Shown: positions 12,983 to 22,333, numbered from the stretch's first letter. The stretch: 64,000 nucleotides of DNA from Phreatobacter sp. (GCF_027532945.1 NZ_JAPZTZ010000014.1:62001-126000); one strand, 5' to 3'. The notes: generated from the sequence alone by a model not told the origin. Numbers and translations: made by a program.

Positions 12983-14302
12983 TCAGCGCAGCGTCGGGCT
13001 CCAGGCCGGATCCGAGGCGAAGCTCGGCGTCGGCACGACATTCTCCGAGCGGGCGAAAATATCCGCCTGGAATAGCTTGGGGCCGGCCCCCTGCTCGCGG
13101 AAGAACATGACGAACAATCCGTTCGGCGAGAAGGTCGGACCCTCGTTGTGGAAGCCCGAGGTGATGATGCGCTCGCCTGTGCCGTCCGGCCTGATGACGC
13201 CGATGGCGAACTGGCCGCCACCCTGGCGGGTGAAGGCGATGAAGTCGCCGCGCGGCGACCAGACCGGCGTGGAGTAACGGCCCTCGCCGAAGGAGATGCG
13301 GTTCGCCGCGCCGCCGCCGGCGCTCATCACATAGAGCTGCTGGCCGCCGCCGCGATCGCTCTCGAAGACGATCTGGCGGCCGTCCGGCGAATAGGAGGGC
13401 GAGGTATCGATGGCCGACCCGTCGGTGAGCCGCACCGCCGCGCGCGAGCGCAGGTCGAGCGCATAGAGCGAGGCGCCACCGCCCTGCTGCAGCGACAGCA
13501 CGATGCGCTGGCCATCCGGCGAGAAGCGCGGCGAGAAGGTCATGCCGGGGAAGTTGCCGACCTGCTCACGCTGGCCGTTCTCGATGTTGAGCAGGTAGAC
13601 CCGGGGCTCGCCGCCCGTATAGGCCATGTAGGTGATGTCCTGGCTCGACGGCGAGAAGCGCGGGGTGAGCACGAGGTCGCCGCCACGGGTGAGGTAGCGC
13701 ACATTGGCGCCGTCCTGGTCCATGATGGCGAGGCGCTTCTGGCGACGATCCTTCGGGCCGGTCTCGTCGACAAAGACGATGCGGGTGTCGAAATGGCCTT
13801 TCTCGCCGGTCACCCGCTCGAAGATCTGGTCCGAGACGAGATGGGCGATGCGCCGCCAGTTCTGCTCCTGGGTGGCGAACTGCTGGCCGTGGAGCTGGTT
13901 GCCCTGGGCAACGTCCCAGAGGCGGAACTCGACGCGCGAACGCCCGTCGGGGCCGCGGCCGGCGCGCCCGGTGACGATGCCGGCAGCGCCGAGCTGGCGG
14001 AACTGCGCGAAATTCGGCGGCGCGTCCGGATCGAGCGTCGCATTGCCATAGGCCTGGCGGTCGATGATGCGGAAGAAGCCGGAGCGGCGCAGGTTGTTCT
14101 CGATGACGCCCGACATGTTGCGGCCGAGATCGCCGTCGCCGCCGAGGTTCGGCACGACGATCGGGAAGGGCTGCACCTGGCCGCGGCGGATGTCGATGAC
14201 CGGCGGAGCGCCCTGGGCCATGGACCAGGGCGAGAACAGGGTCGTGCCGGCGATGGTGGAACCGGCGGACAGGATGGTGCGGCGGGTGAGGTGCAGGGTC
14301 AT
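12983..14302 (-). CDS. tolB: Tol-Pal system beta-propeller protein TolB
   Basis: Repeated WD40-like PD40 motifs ([25 protein letters not shown]); signal peptide; next to tolA. Confidence 0.97.
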   Translation of the reverse strand: MTLHLTRRTILSAGSTIAGTTLFSPWSMAQGAPPVIDIRRGQVQPFPIVVPNLGGDGDLGRNMSGVIENNLRRSGFFRIIDRQAYGNATLDPDAPPNFAQFRQLGAAGIVTGRAGRGPDGRSRVEFRLWDVAQGNQLHGQQFATQEQNWRRIAHLVSDQIFERVTGEKGHFDTRIVFVDETGPKDRRQKRLAIMDQDGANVRYLTRGGDLVLTPRFSPSSQDITYMAYTGGEPRVYLLNIENGQREQVGNFPGMTFSPRFSPDGQRIVLSLQQGGGASLYALDLRSRAAVRLTDGSAIDTSPSYSPDGRQIVFESDRGGGQQLYVMSAGGGAANRISFGEGRYSTPVWSPRGDFIAFTRQGGGQFAIGVIRPDGTGERIITSGFHNEGPTFSPNGLFVMFFREQGAGPKLFQADIFARSENVVPTPSFASDPAWSPTLR

Positions 14303-14380
14303 GGCGGGTCTCTTCGGGCTTTCAGATGGCGCTGCACGCGGCTCGCGTCGAGGGTGTGACAGGGGCCGGGCGCCGGTCCG

Positions 14381-15577
14381 TCAGCGCATCATTTCCTTGG
14401 GGTCGAAGTTGAGGACGACTTCGCGCCAGGTGTCGTAGCGCTCGGGCGGGAGGCGGACGCCACCCTCCTGCGAGCACCGCATCACCGCGCGAACGGCGGA
14501 ATTGGCGAGGATCTGGAAGGCCGGATCGCCCCGCGGGTTCTGGATCTCCGGACGGGCGGACACGGTGCCGTCGCGGTTGAAGGACACGCGCAGGCGCACC
14601 GCCGGGCTGTTGCCCTCGCGCGCCGCGATCGGGACTTCCCAGCAGCGTTCGGCCCAGGCGCGGATCGCGTCGATCTCGCGGCCGGTGATGCGCGCGGCAG
14701 CCCCCGTCGCCGTGCCGAGCGAGGCGGTGCGGGCCGGAGCGGTGGCGCCCGTCGCCTCCGTACGGGAGGCCTGGCGGCGGTCGTTCTCCTGCGTCGAGCT
14801 CGACGCGAGGCGGGCTGCGATGGAATTGGGATCGAAGCGGCGGGCATCGGCCTGTTCCTGGCGCTGCCGTTCGGCGCGCTCGCGGGCCTCGCGCTGCTGG
14901 CGTTCGCGCTGTTCGCGGGCCTGGCGCTCGCGCTGTTCGCGCTCCTGCCGCTCACGGGCCTCTCGCTGCTCGCGTTCCTGGCGTTCTCGGGCCTCGCGCT
15001 GCTGGCGCTCGCGGATCTCCTGCTGGCGGCGCGCCTCGGCCTGGCGCTGCTGCTCCTGCTGGCGGCGCTCCTCCTCGCGCTTCTGCTGGGCGAGGAGCTC
15101 GGCCTCCTTGGCGGCCTGGTCCTCGCGCTCCTGCGCGGCGGCGGCGGCCGGTGTCGGCCGCGGCGCGGGCTGCGGCACCGGCACGGGAGGCGGCGGCGGG
15201 GCGGCCTGCGCCTGGCGAACGGGCGGCGTCGGCTCCGGCGGACGCGGATCGGCCTGCGCGGGGCGCGGCGGCGGTGGGGGCGGAACGTCGGTGGTCTGCA
15301 CCCGCTCGCGGGCGACCGGCAGCGTCGCCGGGTCCTGGGTCTGGCGCTCTTCCGGAGCCTGCCGATCGACGACGCGCTGCGGCGTCGGCGTCTGCTCGCC
15401 GCGGCGGTCGCCGCGGGTGGACTGGGCCGGCTCGTCCGAGACGATCTCGACCGGCACGCTTTCGCCCTCGTCGACCTTGGTGGGCGACGTCAGAAAGCCC
15501 ACGAGCCCGGCGACGACGAGCAGAACGTGCCCGCCGACCGAGATCCCGTAGCCGACCTTCTGGGGGTGAAGCGCCAA
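14381..15577 (-). CDS. tolA: TolA-like cell envelope integrity protein
   Basis: N-terminal TM, Pro-rich and Arg/Glu/Gln-rich coiled-coil domain II, C-terminal TonB/TolA-like domain; TTG start inferred at 15577 just after tolR. Confidence 0.85.
   Translation of the reverse strand: MALHPQKVGYGISVGGHVLLVVAGLVGFLTSPTKVDEGESVPVEIVSDEPAQSTRGDRRGEQTPTPQRVVDRQAPEERQTQDPATLPVARERVQTTDVPPPPPPRPAQADPRPPEPTPPVRQAQAAPPPPPVPVPQPAPRPTPAAAAAQEREDQAAKEAELLAQQKREEERRQQEQQRQAEARRQQEIRERQQREARERQEREQREARERQEREQRERQAREQRERQQREARERAERQRQEQADARRFDPNSIAARLASSSTQENDRRQASRTEATGATAPARTASLGTATGAAARITGREIDAIRAWAERCWEVPIAAREGNSPAVRLRVSFNRDGTVSARPEIQNPRGDPAFQILANSAVRAVMRCSQEGGVRLPPERYDTWREVVLNFDPKEMMR
14850..15110. repeat. 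Degenerate repeats encoding the R/E/Q-rich domain of TolA
   Basis: Protein REQRERQQREARERAERQRQEQ; iterated cgctgctcgcgttcctggcg-type units. Confidence 0.75.
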
Positions 15578-15587
15578 TCCGGTCTCC

Positions 15588-16037
15588 TCAGCGCGACGCA
15601 CGCTCGGTGGCGACCAGCGCCACCTTGGTGAAGCCGCCGCCCTTGAGCTGCGACAGCACGTCCATGATCGCCTGATAATTGGCGGCGGCATCGCCGCGCA
15701 CGAAGATGCGCTCCTCGGCGCCGTTGGTCGCCGTGGCGCGCACGCGCTCGACAAGGGCAGCGGCCTCGACCTTGGTGTCGCCGACATAGATCTCGCCGTT
15801 CTGGCGGACCGAGACGGTGATCGGCGGTTTGTCCTGCTGGATGGCGCGGGCCGAGGCCTGCGGCAGGTCGATGGGCACCGACACCGTCATCAGCGGCGCG
15901 GCGACCATGAAGATGATGAGGAGGACCAGCATCACGTCCACGAAGGGCGTGATGTTGATCTCGTTCATGACGTGCGAACGGCGCTTGCGGCGTCCACCGC
16001 CGCGACCGCCCCCGCCTCCTGCGAGTGAAGCACCCAT
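15588..16037 (-). CDS. tolR: Biopolymer transport protein TolR (ExbD family)
   Basis: EINITPFVDVMLVLLIIFMV signature. Confidence 0.96.
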   Translation of the reverse strand: MGASLAGGGGGRGGGRRKRRSHVMNEINITPFVDVMLVLLIIFMVAAPLMTVSVPIDLPQASARAIQQDKPPITVSVRQNGEIYVGDTKVEAAALVERVRATATNGAEERIFVRGDAAANYQAIMDVLSQLKGGGFTKVALVATERASR

Positions 16038-16049
16038 GATCGATGCTCC

Positions 16050-16775
16050 TTACGCTGCGCGCTGGTCGTAGCCGCCGGCCTGCTGGTCGATCTGGCGCGA
16101 CAGGATGGCGGAGAATTCGTCGGCGAAGCCTTCGAGACGGCTGGCGATCTTGTTCACCTCGCCGGCGAGCTTGTTGTAGGCGATGGTCGCGGGAATGGCG
16201 GCAACGAGGCCGATGGCGGTGGCGAAGAGCGCCTCGGCAATGCCGGGGGCGACGACGGCGAGAGAGGTGTTCTTCGACACGGCGATGGCCTGGAACGAGG
16301 TCATGATGCCCCATACCGTGCCGAAGAGGCCGATGAAGGGGCCCGCCGATGCGACGGTGGCCAGCATCATCAGGCGGGACTCGAGCCGCTCGACCTCGCG
16401 CTGGATGGTGACGTTCATGACGCGGTCGAGGCGCTGCTGCAGGCCGGCAAAGGAGCGCGAGGAGGTCTCATGGCTGCGCTTCCATTCGCGCATGGCGGCA
16501 ACGAAAAGCGCGGCCATGGCGGTCGTCGGCCGCTGGGCGAGCGAGCGATAGAGCTCCTCGAGGCTCTGGCCGGACCAGAAGACCTGCTCGAACCGGTCCA
16601 TCTGCGTCTTGGTGCGGCGATAGACGATGATCTTCTCGACGATGATCGCCCAGACCCAGATCGAGGCGACGACGAGGCCGAGCATCACGCCCTTGACGAC
16701 CCAATGGGCGGCCCAGAACAGGCCCCAGAGCGAAACGTCATGGGCGACGGCCGCGGCTGCATCGGCGGGGTTCAT
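16050..16775 (-). CDS. tolQ: Tol-Pal system protein TolQ (MotA/TolQ/ExbB)
   Basis: GPFIGLFGTVWGIMTSF signature; start at MNPADAAAAVAHD. Confidence 0.96.
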   Translation of the reverse strand: MNPADAAAAVAHDVSLWGLFWAAHWVVKGVMLGLVVASIWVWAIIVEKIIVYRRTKTQMDRFEQVFWSGQSLEELYRSLAQRPTTAMAALFVAAMREWKRSHETSSRSFAGLQQRLDRVMNVTIQREVERLESRLMMLATVASAGPFIGLFGTVWGIMTSFQAIAVSKNTSLAVVAPGIAEALFATAIGLVAAIPATIAYNKLAGEVNKIASRLEGFADEFSAILSRQIDQQAGGYDQRAA

Positions 16776-17134
16776 GGCAATATCCTTCTCGCGACGGGTC
16801 CGGCTTGGTGGTCGCGCGAACGCTCCCCGCCCTGATCGACACAACGTTCCAGCGGTTTAAGGCGTGAAATTCGCCCGCTGATGACGCCTTTGAGGGCGAA
16901 ATGGCCCTCGAATGTGTCTTGACCGTGGCGCGGACCGTGCTTCCGCGTGGAGACCTACCAAGCCATCGGTAAGGTTAAGGTCAGGTTATCTTCTGCACTG
17001 CAACAGGATGGCGGGCGGGCGTGGCGGAACAAGGGCCGGGGGGGCGTCGTACCCCCAGGCACGACAGGCTGCTGACAGGTTCCGCGATCAGCCTGTCCGA
17101 TAATCACACAAAAGGACAGGGAGACGACGCCGTT

Positions 17135-17773
17135 ATGGGAAAACTGCGGGTAAACAGCTTCGCCATTTCGATCGACGGCTTCGGGGCGGGGCCGGACCAG
17201 AGCCTCCAAAGCCCTCTCGGCTTAGGTGGCCAGCACCTGCATGACTGGTTTTTCCCCACACGCACGTTCCAGGCGATGATTGGCAAGGACGGCGGAACGA
17301 CCGGGCCAGACGACGCCTTTGCCGCGCGCGGCATGGACAATGTCGGCGCGTGGATATTGGGCCGCAACATGTTCGCCCCCTTCCGCGGCCCATGGCCCGA
17401 TGATTCATGGAAAGGATGGTGGGGAGACAATCCTCCCTATCACGTGCCGACCTTCGTTCTCACCCACCACGCCCGGCCCCCCTTGGAGATGGAGGGTGGA
17501 ACCACGTTCCACTTCGTGACGGGCGCCGAAGAGGCCCTGCGGCGGGCCAAGGCTGCGGCGGGCGCCAGGGATGTTCGCATTGGCGGCGGTGCGGCAACGA
17601 TCCGTCAATACCTGCAGGCCGGGTTGATCGACGAGATGCACCTGGTCCTCTCGCCCATCCTGCTGGGAAGAGGCGAGGTCCTGCTGCACGGTATCGATCT
17701 CGCTGAACTCGGCTATCGCTGCATCGATCATGTGGCAACGGAGCGCGCGACCCATGTCGTGATCGCGAAATGA
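17135..17773 (+). CDS. Dihydrofolate reductase family protein (RibD C-terminal-like)
   Basis: SIDGFGAG start, GRNMFAPFRGPW, THHARPPLEMEGGTTFHFV, GGGAATIRQYLQAGLIDEMHLVLSPILLG. Confidence 0.88.
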   Translation: MGKLRVNSFAISIDGFGAGPDQSLQSPLGLGGQHLHDWFFPTRTFQAMIGKDGGTTGPDDAFAARGMDNVGAWILGRNMFAPFRGPWPDDSWKGWWGDNPPYHVPTFVLTHHARPPLEMEGGTTFHFVTGAEEALRRAKAAAGARDVRIGGGAATIRQYLQAGLIDEMHLVLSPILLGRGEVLLHGIDLAELGYRCIDHVATERATHVVIAK

Positions 17774-17827
17774 CGCGCGGCCGGCTGGTGGCATGATCCC
17801 ACGGGGTCGATACCTCGGCGCGCCGCT

Positions 17828-18205
17828 TCATTCTAACGCCGAAAAGAACACCCGCTTCGCCGTCGCCTCCATCTCAGCAATCGTCGCCCCATCCAGCCCC
17901 AGCGCCTCCGGCAGCAACGCCGCCGCCTTCGCCACCGCCTCGTGCTGGGTCCAGGGCCAGTCGCTGCCCCACATCAGCCGCTCCGCGCCATAGGCCTCGA
18001 CGATCCGGCCGGCGAGGCCGCGGATGTCGGGATGGCGCACCCGATTGCGCGCCAACAGCTTCATGTGGATGCGCGGGTCCGCAGCCCAGCCGGTGACGAG
18101 CGCGGCATCATCCGGACCCGGCCGGCCGAAATGGTCGAGGGCAATGGGCCCAACAACGCCACGGAAATGGCGCGGCACGGCAGCGAGGTCGGGGTGGTCG
18201 GCATT
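17828..18205 (-). pseudogene. Truncated copy of the adjacent amidohydrolase (C-terminal part only)
   Basis: Encodes ALDHFGRPGPDDAALVTGWAADPRIHMKL...RLMWGSDWPWTQHEAVAKAAALLPEALGLDGATIAEMEATAKRVFF, near-identical to 19229..19996 but lacking the N-terminal HAH metal site. Confidence 0.85.
17841..18151. repeat. Direct repeat copy A (about 311 bp)
   Basis: Aligned by eye without gaps to 19242..19552 at a constant 1401-bp offset (e.g. tcgtgctgggtccagggccagtcgctgccccacatcagccgctccgcgccatagg in both). Confidence 0.9.
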
Positions 18206-18359
18206 CGCCCTATCCGTCTCTGCCAATCCAAAGGCAGCGCGAATGGACGAATATCTTCGGTTTCGCACTCGCACTTTCGCGCCAAAGAACCCTACGTTGC
18301 CACGATTGCCGACGACCGAGCCGCGCTTGAATCCAAGGCGGCTGCTCAAGGGGTTTCAC

Positions 18360-19217
18360 ATGCTCGTATCGGTCAACGGTGTCCGGCTGTTCGTGGATGT
18401 GGCGAACCCGGGTCTCGTGCCCGATGGCGACAGGATGCGCGAGAAGCCAACGCTCCTGATGCTTCATGGCGGGCCCGGCTTCGACCACACCGCATTCAAG
18501 GACGCCTTCTCCTGTCTCAGCGACGTGGCCCAGGTCGTCTTCTACGACCATCGCGGCAACGGCCGGAGTGACGGCGACGACCCCGCGGCCTGGAACCTCA
18601 CGCAATGGGCCGATGATGTGAAAGGCCTATGCGATGCCCTGGGCATCGTCCGTCCCATCGTCTGCGGCCTGTCCTTCGGCGGTTTCGTCGCGCAGGCCTA
18701 TGCCACGCGATATCCCGACCACCCGGGCAAGCTCATCCTGCTCAGCACGGTGGGGCGCGTCCACTTCCCCACGATCTTTGCCGCCTTCACGCGCATCGGC
18801 GGCCCCGAGATCGGAGCGATCGCGGAAAGCTATTGGATGAATCCGACGGCGGAGGGGCGAGCCGTCTATCTCCAGCGATGCGTGCCCTTCTATCGGCACC
18901 GCCGAAACAGGCCACCAGCCGACTTCTCGCGGGTCATCATGCGAACGCAGGTGGCGCTGCATTTCAACGGTCCGCAGAACGAGCACGGACGGTTCAACCT
19001 CCTGCCTGACCTCGCGCGGCTACGCTGTCCGGTGCTGATGATGGCGGGAGAGCACGACCCGATCGCGCCAATCGAACTGGCGGAGGAGACGGCCGCCGCC
19101 ATTCCGGCGGGACTCCTGCGCTTCGAACGCCTGAGTGGCTGCGGCCATGACGTCCATGGCGATGATCCGGAGCGGGTGTTCGGCGCGATTCGAACGTTCA
19201 TCGCGGCGGAGACCTGA
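18360..19217 (+). CDS. Alpha/beta hydrolase (proline iminopeptidase-like)
   Basis: HGGPGFDH, DHRGNGRSD, nucleophile elbow GLSFGG, C-terminal D and H (GEHDPI, GCGHDVHGD). Confidence 0.9.
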   Translation: MLVSVNGVRLFVDVANPGLVPDGDRMREKPTLLMLHGGPGFDHTAFKDAFSCLSDVAQVVFYDHRGNGRSDGDDPAAWNLTQWADDVKGLCDALGIVRPIVCGLSFGGFVAQAYATRYPDHPGKLILLSTVGRVHFPTIFAAFTRIGGPEIGAIAESYWMNPTAEGRAVYLQRCVPFYRHRRNRPPADFSRVIMRTQVALHFNGPQNEHGRFNLLPDLARLRCPVLMMAGEHDPIAPIELAEETAAAIPAGLLRFERLSGCGHDVHGDDPERVFGAIRTFIAAET

Positions 19218-19228
19218 GGCCGACCGCC

Positions 19229-19996
19229 TCACTCCCCCGCAGGAAAGAACACCCGCCGCGCCGTCGCCTCCATCACCGCAATGGTCGCCCCGTCCAAACC
19301 CAGCGCCTCCGGCAGCAACGCCGCCGCCTTCGCCGCCTCCTCGTGCTGGGTCCAGGGCCAGTCGCTGCCCCACATCAGCCGCTCCGCGCCATAGGCGTCG
19401 ACGATCCGGCCGGCGAGGCCACGGATGTCGGGATGGCGCACGCGATAGGGCGCTGACAGTTTCATGCGGACGCGAGGGTCCGCAGCCCAGCTGGTGACGA
19501 GCGCGGCATCGTCCGGACCCGGCCGGCCGAAATGGTCGAGGACGATGGGCCCGTCGAAGCTGCGGAGAAAAGGCAGCGCGGCGGCAAGGTCCGGCGCATC
19601 GGCATGGAGTTCGACATGCCAGCCGAGCGGCGCGGCGATGGCGAGCATCGCCATCGCATCGGCCGAGGCGAGGACCTCCGGCGAGCGACCGACGAGATTG
19701 TAGCGCAACCCGCGGATCCCGGCCGCCGCGAGGGCCTCCGCCGCCTTGGGCGCGATGCGCTCCTCGATTACCGCCACGCCGGCAAGGCGGCCGCCGGCCG
19801 CCCCCAGCGCCTTGAGCAGGAAACTGTTGTCGCTGCCGAGGAACGACGGCTGCACCAGCACGCCTTTGTCGGCCCCGATCCCGTCGAGAAAGGCGAGATA
19901 GGCGGAGAGCGGCGCGTCATAGGCGGGCACATAGCGGGCGGTCGGGATCGCCGGCAGGCCAAGCTCGAAGACATGGGCATGGGTGTCGATCCGCAT
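19229..19996 (-). CDS. Amidohydrolase family protein (amidohydrolase 2; PDC-lactonase-like)
   Basis: MRIDTHAHVFE metal site, VLDHFGRP, WGSDWPWTQHE. Confidence 0.9.
   Translation of the reverse strand: MRIDTHAHVFELGLPAIPTARYVPAYDAPLSAYLAFLDGIGADKGVLVQPSFLGSDNSFLLKALGAAGGRLAGVAVIEERIAPKAAEALAAAGIRGLRYNLVGRSPEVLASADAMAMLAIAAPLGWHVELHADAPDLAAALPFLRSFDGPIVLDHFGRPGPDDAALVTSWAADPRVRMKLSAPYRVRHPDIRGLAGRIVDAYGAERLMWGSDWPWTQHEEAAKAAALLPEALGLDGATIAVMEATARRVFFPAGE
19242..19552. repeat. Direct repeat copy B (about 311 bp)
   Basis: Partner of 17841..18151; lies in the 3' part of the intact amidohydrolase. Confidence 0.9.
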
Positions 19997-20065
19997 CGCG
20001 TGGCTCTTCAGCGCGCCAACATGGCGCAGGGGGGAACGACCTGACGCCCTTGCTGGATCCTGTCA

Positions 20066-20089
20066 ATTCCTCTAGTCCTATAGAGGAAT
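20066..20089. promoter_or_regulatory. Candidate GntR operator
   Basis: Perfect inverted repeat ATTCCTCTA-GTCCTA-TAGAGGAAT in the divergent amidohydrolase/gntR intergenic region; a further half-site ATAGAGG follows. Confidence 0.75.
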
Positions 20090-20102
20090 AGAGGTTTCCT
20101 CC

Positions 20103-20840
20103 GTGACCGCGCAAGTCCTCCCCCTCGACGACCGGCTGCCGCGCTACCAGCAATTGCGCGACCTGTTCGCCGCCGCTGTCGCTGACGGTCGCTGGCGTCC
20201 GGGCGAGGCCATTCCGCCCGAGGATAGCCTCGCCGAGCAGCACGGCGTCGCCGTCGGCACGGTGCGCAAGGCGCTCGCGGTCCTCGTCACGGAAGGGATG
20301 CTGGAGCGCCGCCAGGGGCGCGGCACCTTCGTGCGGCGTGGCAATTTCGGCAATGCGCTCGCCCGCTTCTTCCGCATGACCGATGCGAAGGGCCGGCCGA
20401 TGCGGCCGGTCTCGCGCATCCTGTCGCGAAAGGTCCTGCCCGCCGATGCCGAGGTGGCCGAGCATCTCGGCGTTGCGGACGGCGCCCCCATCATCGCGCT
20501 GACGCGTCTGCGCCTCGTTGATGGCGCGCCGCTGCTCTTCGAGGAGGTCCACCTGCCGCGCGATCCTTTCGCGGCGCTGCTCGACCTGCCCTTTGCCGAG
20601 TTCGGCGACCTGCTCTATCCGCTCTACGAGACGGCCTGCGGCAGGGTCGTCGCCTCGGCCCGCGAGACCATCCGCTTCGGCCAGCCGCCGGCCGCGGCCG
20701 CCGCGGAGCTCGGCATTGATGCGGGCGTGCCGACCGCCATCATCGACCGCATCGCCTTCGGCTTCGACCAGGCGCCGCTGGAGTTTCGCCGCTCCTACGG
20801 GCCGGCGGAGCGCTTCTCCTATTCCATCGACATCCGCTGA
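20103..20840 (+). CDS. GntR family transcriptional regulator (HutC/UTRA type)
   Basis: GntR wHTH (GEAIPPEDSLAEQHGVAVGTVRKALAVLVTEGMLERRQGRGTFV) plus UTRA domain. Confidence 0.93.
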   Translation: MTAQVLPLDDRLPRYQQLRDLFAAAVADGRWRPGEAIPPEDSLAEQHGVAVGTVRKALAVLVTEGMLERRQGRGTFVRRGNFGNALARFFRMTDAKGRPMRPVSRILSRKVLPADAEVAEHLGVADGAPIIALTRLRLVDGAPLLFEEVHLPRDPFAALLDLPFAEFGDLLYPLYETACGRVVASARETIRFGQPPAAAAAELGIDAGVPTAIIDRIAFGFDQAPLEFRRSYGPAERFSYSIDIR

Positions 20841-20850
20841 GGAGCATCCC

Positions 20851-21846
20851 ATGCCCCGACTGTCCCGCGCCCTGATCGATCGCCGCGCCGCGCTCGCCGG
20901 CGGCCTTGTCGCCCTCACCGCGCCGGCCTTTGCACCCGGCATCGCCCGCGCCCAGGCCTGGCCGGCCCGCCCCGTGCGAGTCGTCGTGCCCTATTCGGCC
21001 GGTGGCGGCGCCGACACGGTCGGCCGCATCCTCTTCCAGAAGCTCGCGGCCCTGACCGGCGGCAGCTTCGTCATCGAGAACCGCGGCGGCGCCGGCGGCA
21101 CCATTGGCGCCAATGCGGTGGCGACCGCCGAGGCCGATGGCTACACGATCCTCTTCGATGCGAGCGCCCACGCCTCCAATCCGACCCTCTTCCCGCGCCT
21201 GCCCTATGACACGGTGAAGGCCTTCCGGCCGGTCTTCCTCGCCGCCGTCGTGCCGAACGTGCTGGTGGTCCATCCGAGCGTGCCGGAGCGCACGGTCGCC
21301 GACATCATCGCCGCGGCGAAGCGCGCGCCGGGCAAGATCGACTGGGCCTCCTCCGGCAACGGCTCGGCGCAGCATCTGGCGCTGGAGCTGTTCAAGAGCA
21401 TGGCGGGGATCGACATCACCCACGTGCCCTATCGCGGCGGCGGCCCGGCCCTGAACGACCTCGTCGCCGGCCAGATCAAGTATTTCTTCTCGAACCTGTC
21501 CTCGTCCATCGAGCACATCCGCGGCGGCCTGCTGCGCGCCGTCGCCCACACCGCCTCCACGCCGGTCGAGGTCATGCCGGGCCTGCCGGCGGTCGCCGAC
21601 ACGCTCGCCGGCTACCAGGCGCTGGAATGGAACGGCGTCTTCGTGCCGGCAGGCACGCCGGATGCCGTCGTGGCGCGGCTCGGCAGCGCCCTGAATGAGG
21701 CGATCAGCGATCCAGCCATCAGCGCCCGCCTGACCTCGCTCTCGGTGACCAGCCGCCCCAACACGCCGGAGGAATTCGCCGCCTTCGTCCGGACAGAGAT
21801 GGACAAGTGGGGCCCGATCATCCGCAGTGCCAATATCCGCCTCTAG
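20851..21846 (+). CDS. Tripartite tricarboxylate transporter substrate-binding protein (Bug family)
   Basis: Tat/Sec-like leader; WPARPVRVVVPYSAGGGADTVGRIL, VIENRGGAGGTIGANAVA. Confidence 0.93.
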   Translation: MPRLSRALIDRRAALAGGLVALTAPAFAPGIARAQAWPARPVRVVVPYSAGGGADTVGRILFQKLAALTGGSFVIENRGGAGGTIGANAVATAEADGYTILFDASAHASNPTLFPRLPYDTVKAFRPVFLAAVVPNVLVVHPSVPERTVADIIAAAKRAPGKIDWASSGNGSAQHLALELFKSMAGIDITHVPYRGGGPALNDLVAGQIKYFFSNLSSSIEHIRGGLLRAVAHTASTPVEVMPGLPAVADTLAGYQALEWNGVFVPAGTPDAVVARLGSALNEAISDPAISARLTSLSVTSRPNTPEEFAAFVRTEMDKWGPIIRSANIRL

Positions 21847-21868
21847 GCATCGGCACCCTTCGGCGTCA

Positions 21869-22333
21869 TTAGATTGTGTTCGACGCCTTCGGCGTCATGG
21901 CCCGGCGCAGCCCATCGGGAATGCGCACCGGCTTGCCGCCGGCGAGGAAGGCGACGCGCACATTCGCCTCGACCAGCACCTCCTCGCCGCGCAGCACGCG
22001 CTGGGCGAGGTTCAGCGTCGCGCCCTTCACCACCTCGGTGCGGGTCTCCACTGTCAGCACGTCGTCGATGCGGGCTGGCCGCAGGAACTCGATGCCCATG
22101 GAGCGGACGACGAAGAAGAAGCCGGCGCCGGCCTCTTCCTTGGCCGTCTCGAACAGGTGCCCTTGAGCGACGCCCAGGAGGCGCAGAAAGTCCGTGCGGC
22201 CGCGCTCCATGAAGCGCAGGTAGCTCGCGTGATAGACGACGCCGGAAAAGTCGGTGTCCTCGTAATAGACCCGCACGGGGAGGATGTGAGTCTCACCGTC
22301 AATGCGGCCGGCCAGGCCCTGGCCATCGGTCAT
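21869..22333 (-). CDS. ybgC: Tol-Pal-associated acyl-CoA thioesterase YbgC
   Basis: Hotdog-fold motif VYYEDTDFSGVVYHASYLRFMERGRTDFLR. Confidence 0.93.
   Translation of the reverse strand: MTDGQGLAGRIDGETHILPVRVYYEDTDFSGVVYHASYLRFMERGRTDFLRLLGVAQGHLFETAKEEAGAGFFFVVRSMGIEFLRPARIDDVLTVETRTEVVKGATLNLAQRVLRGEEVLVEANVRVAFLAGGKPVRIPDGLRRAMTPKASNTI

Noticed and set aside
14850-15250. Possible tandem repeat array or CRISPR-like structure
   Set aside because: Irregular coding repeats for the R/E/Q-rich helical domain of TolA; no constant repeats with unique spacers.
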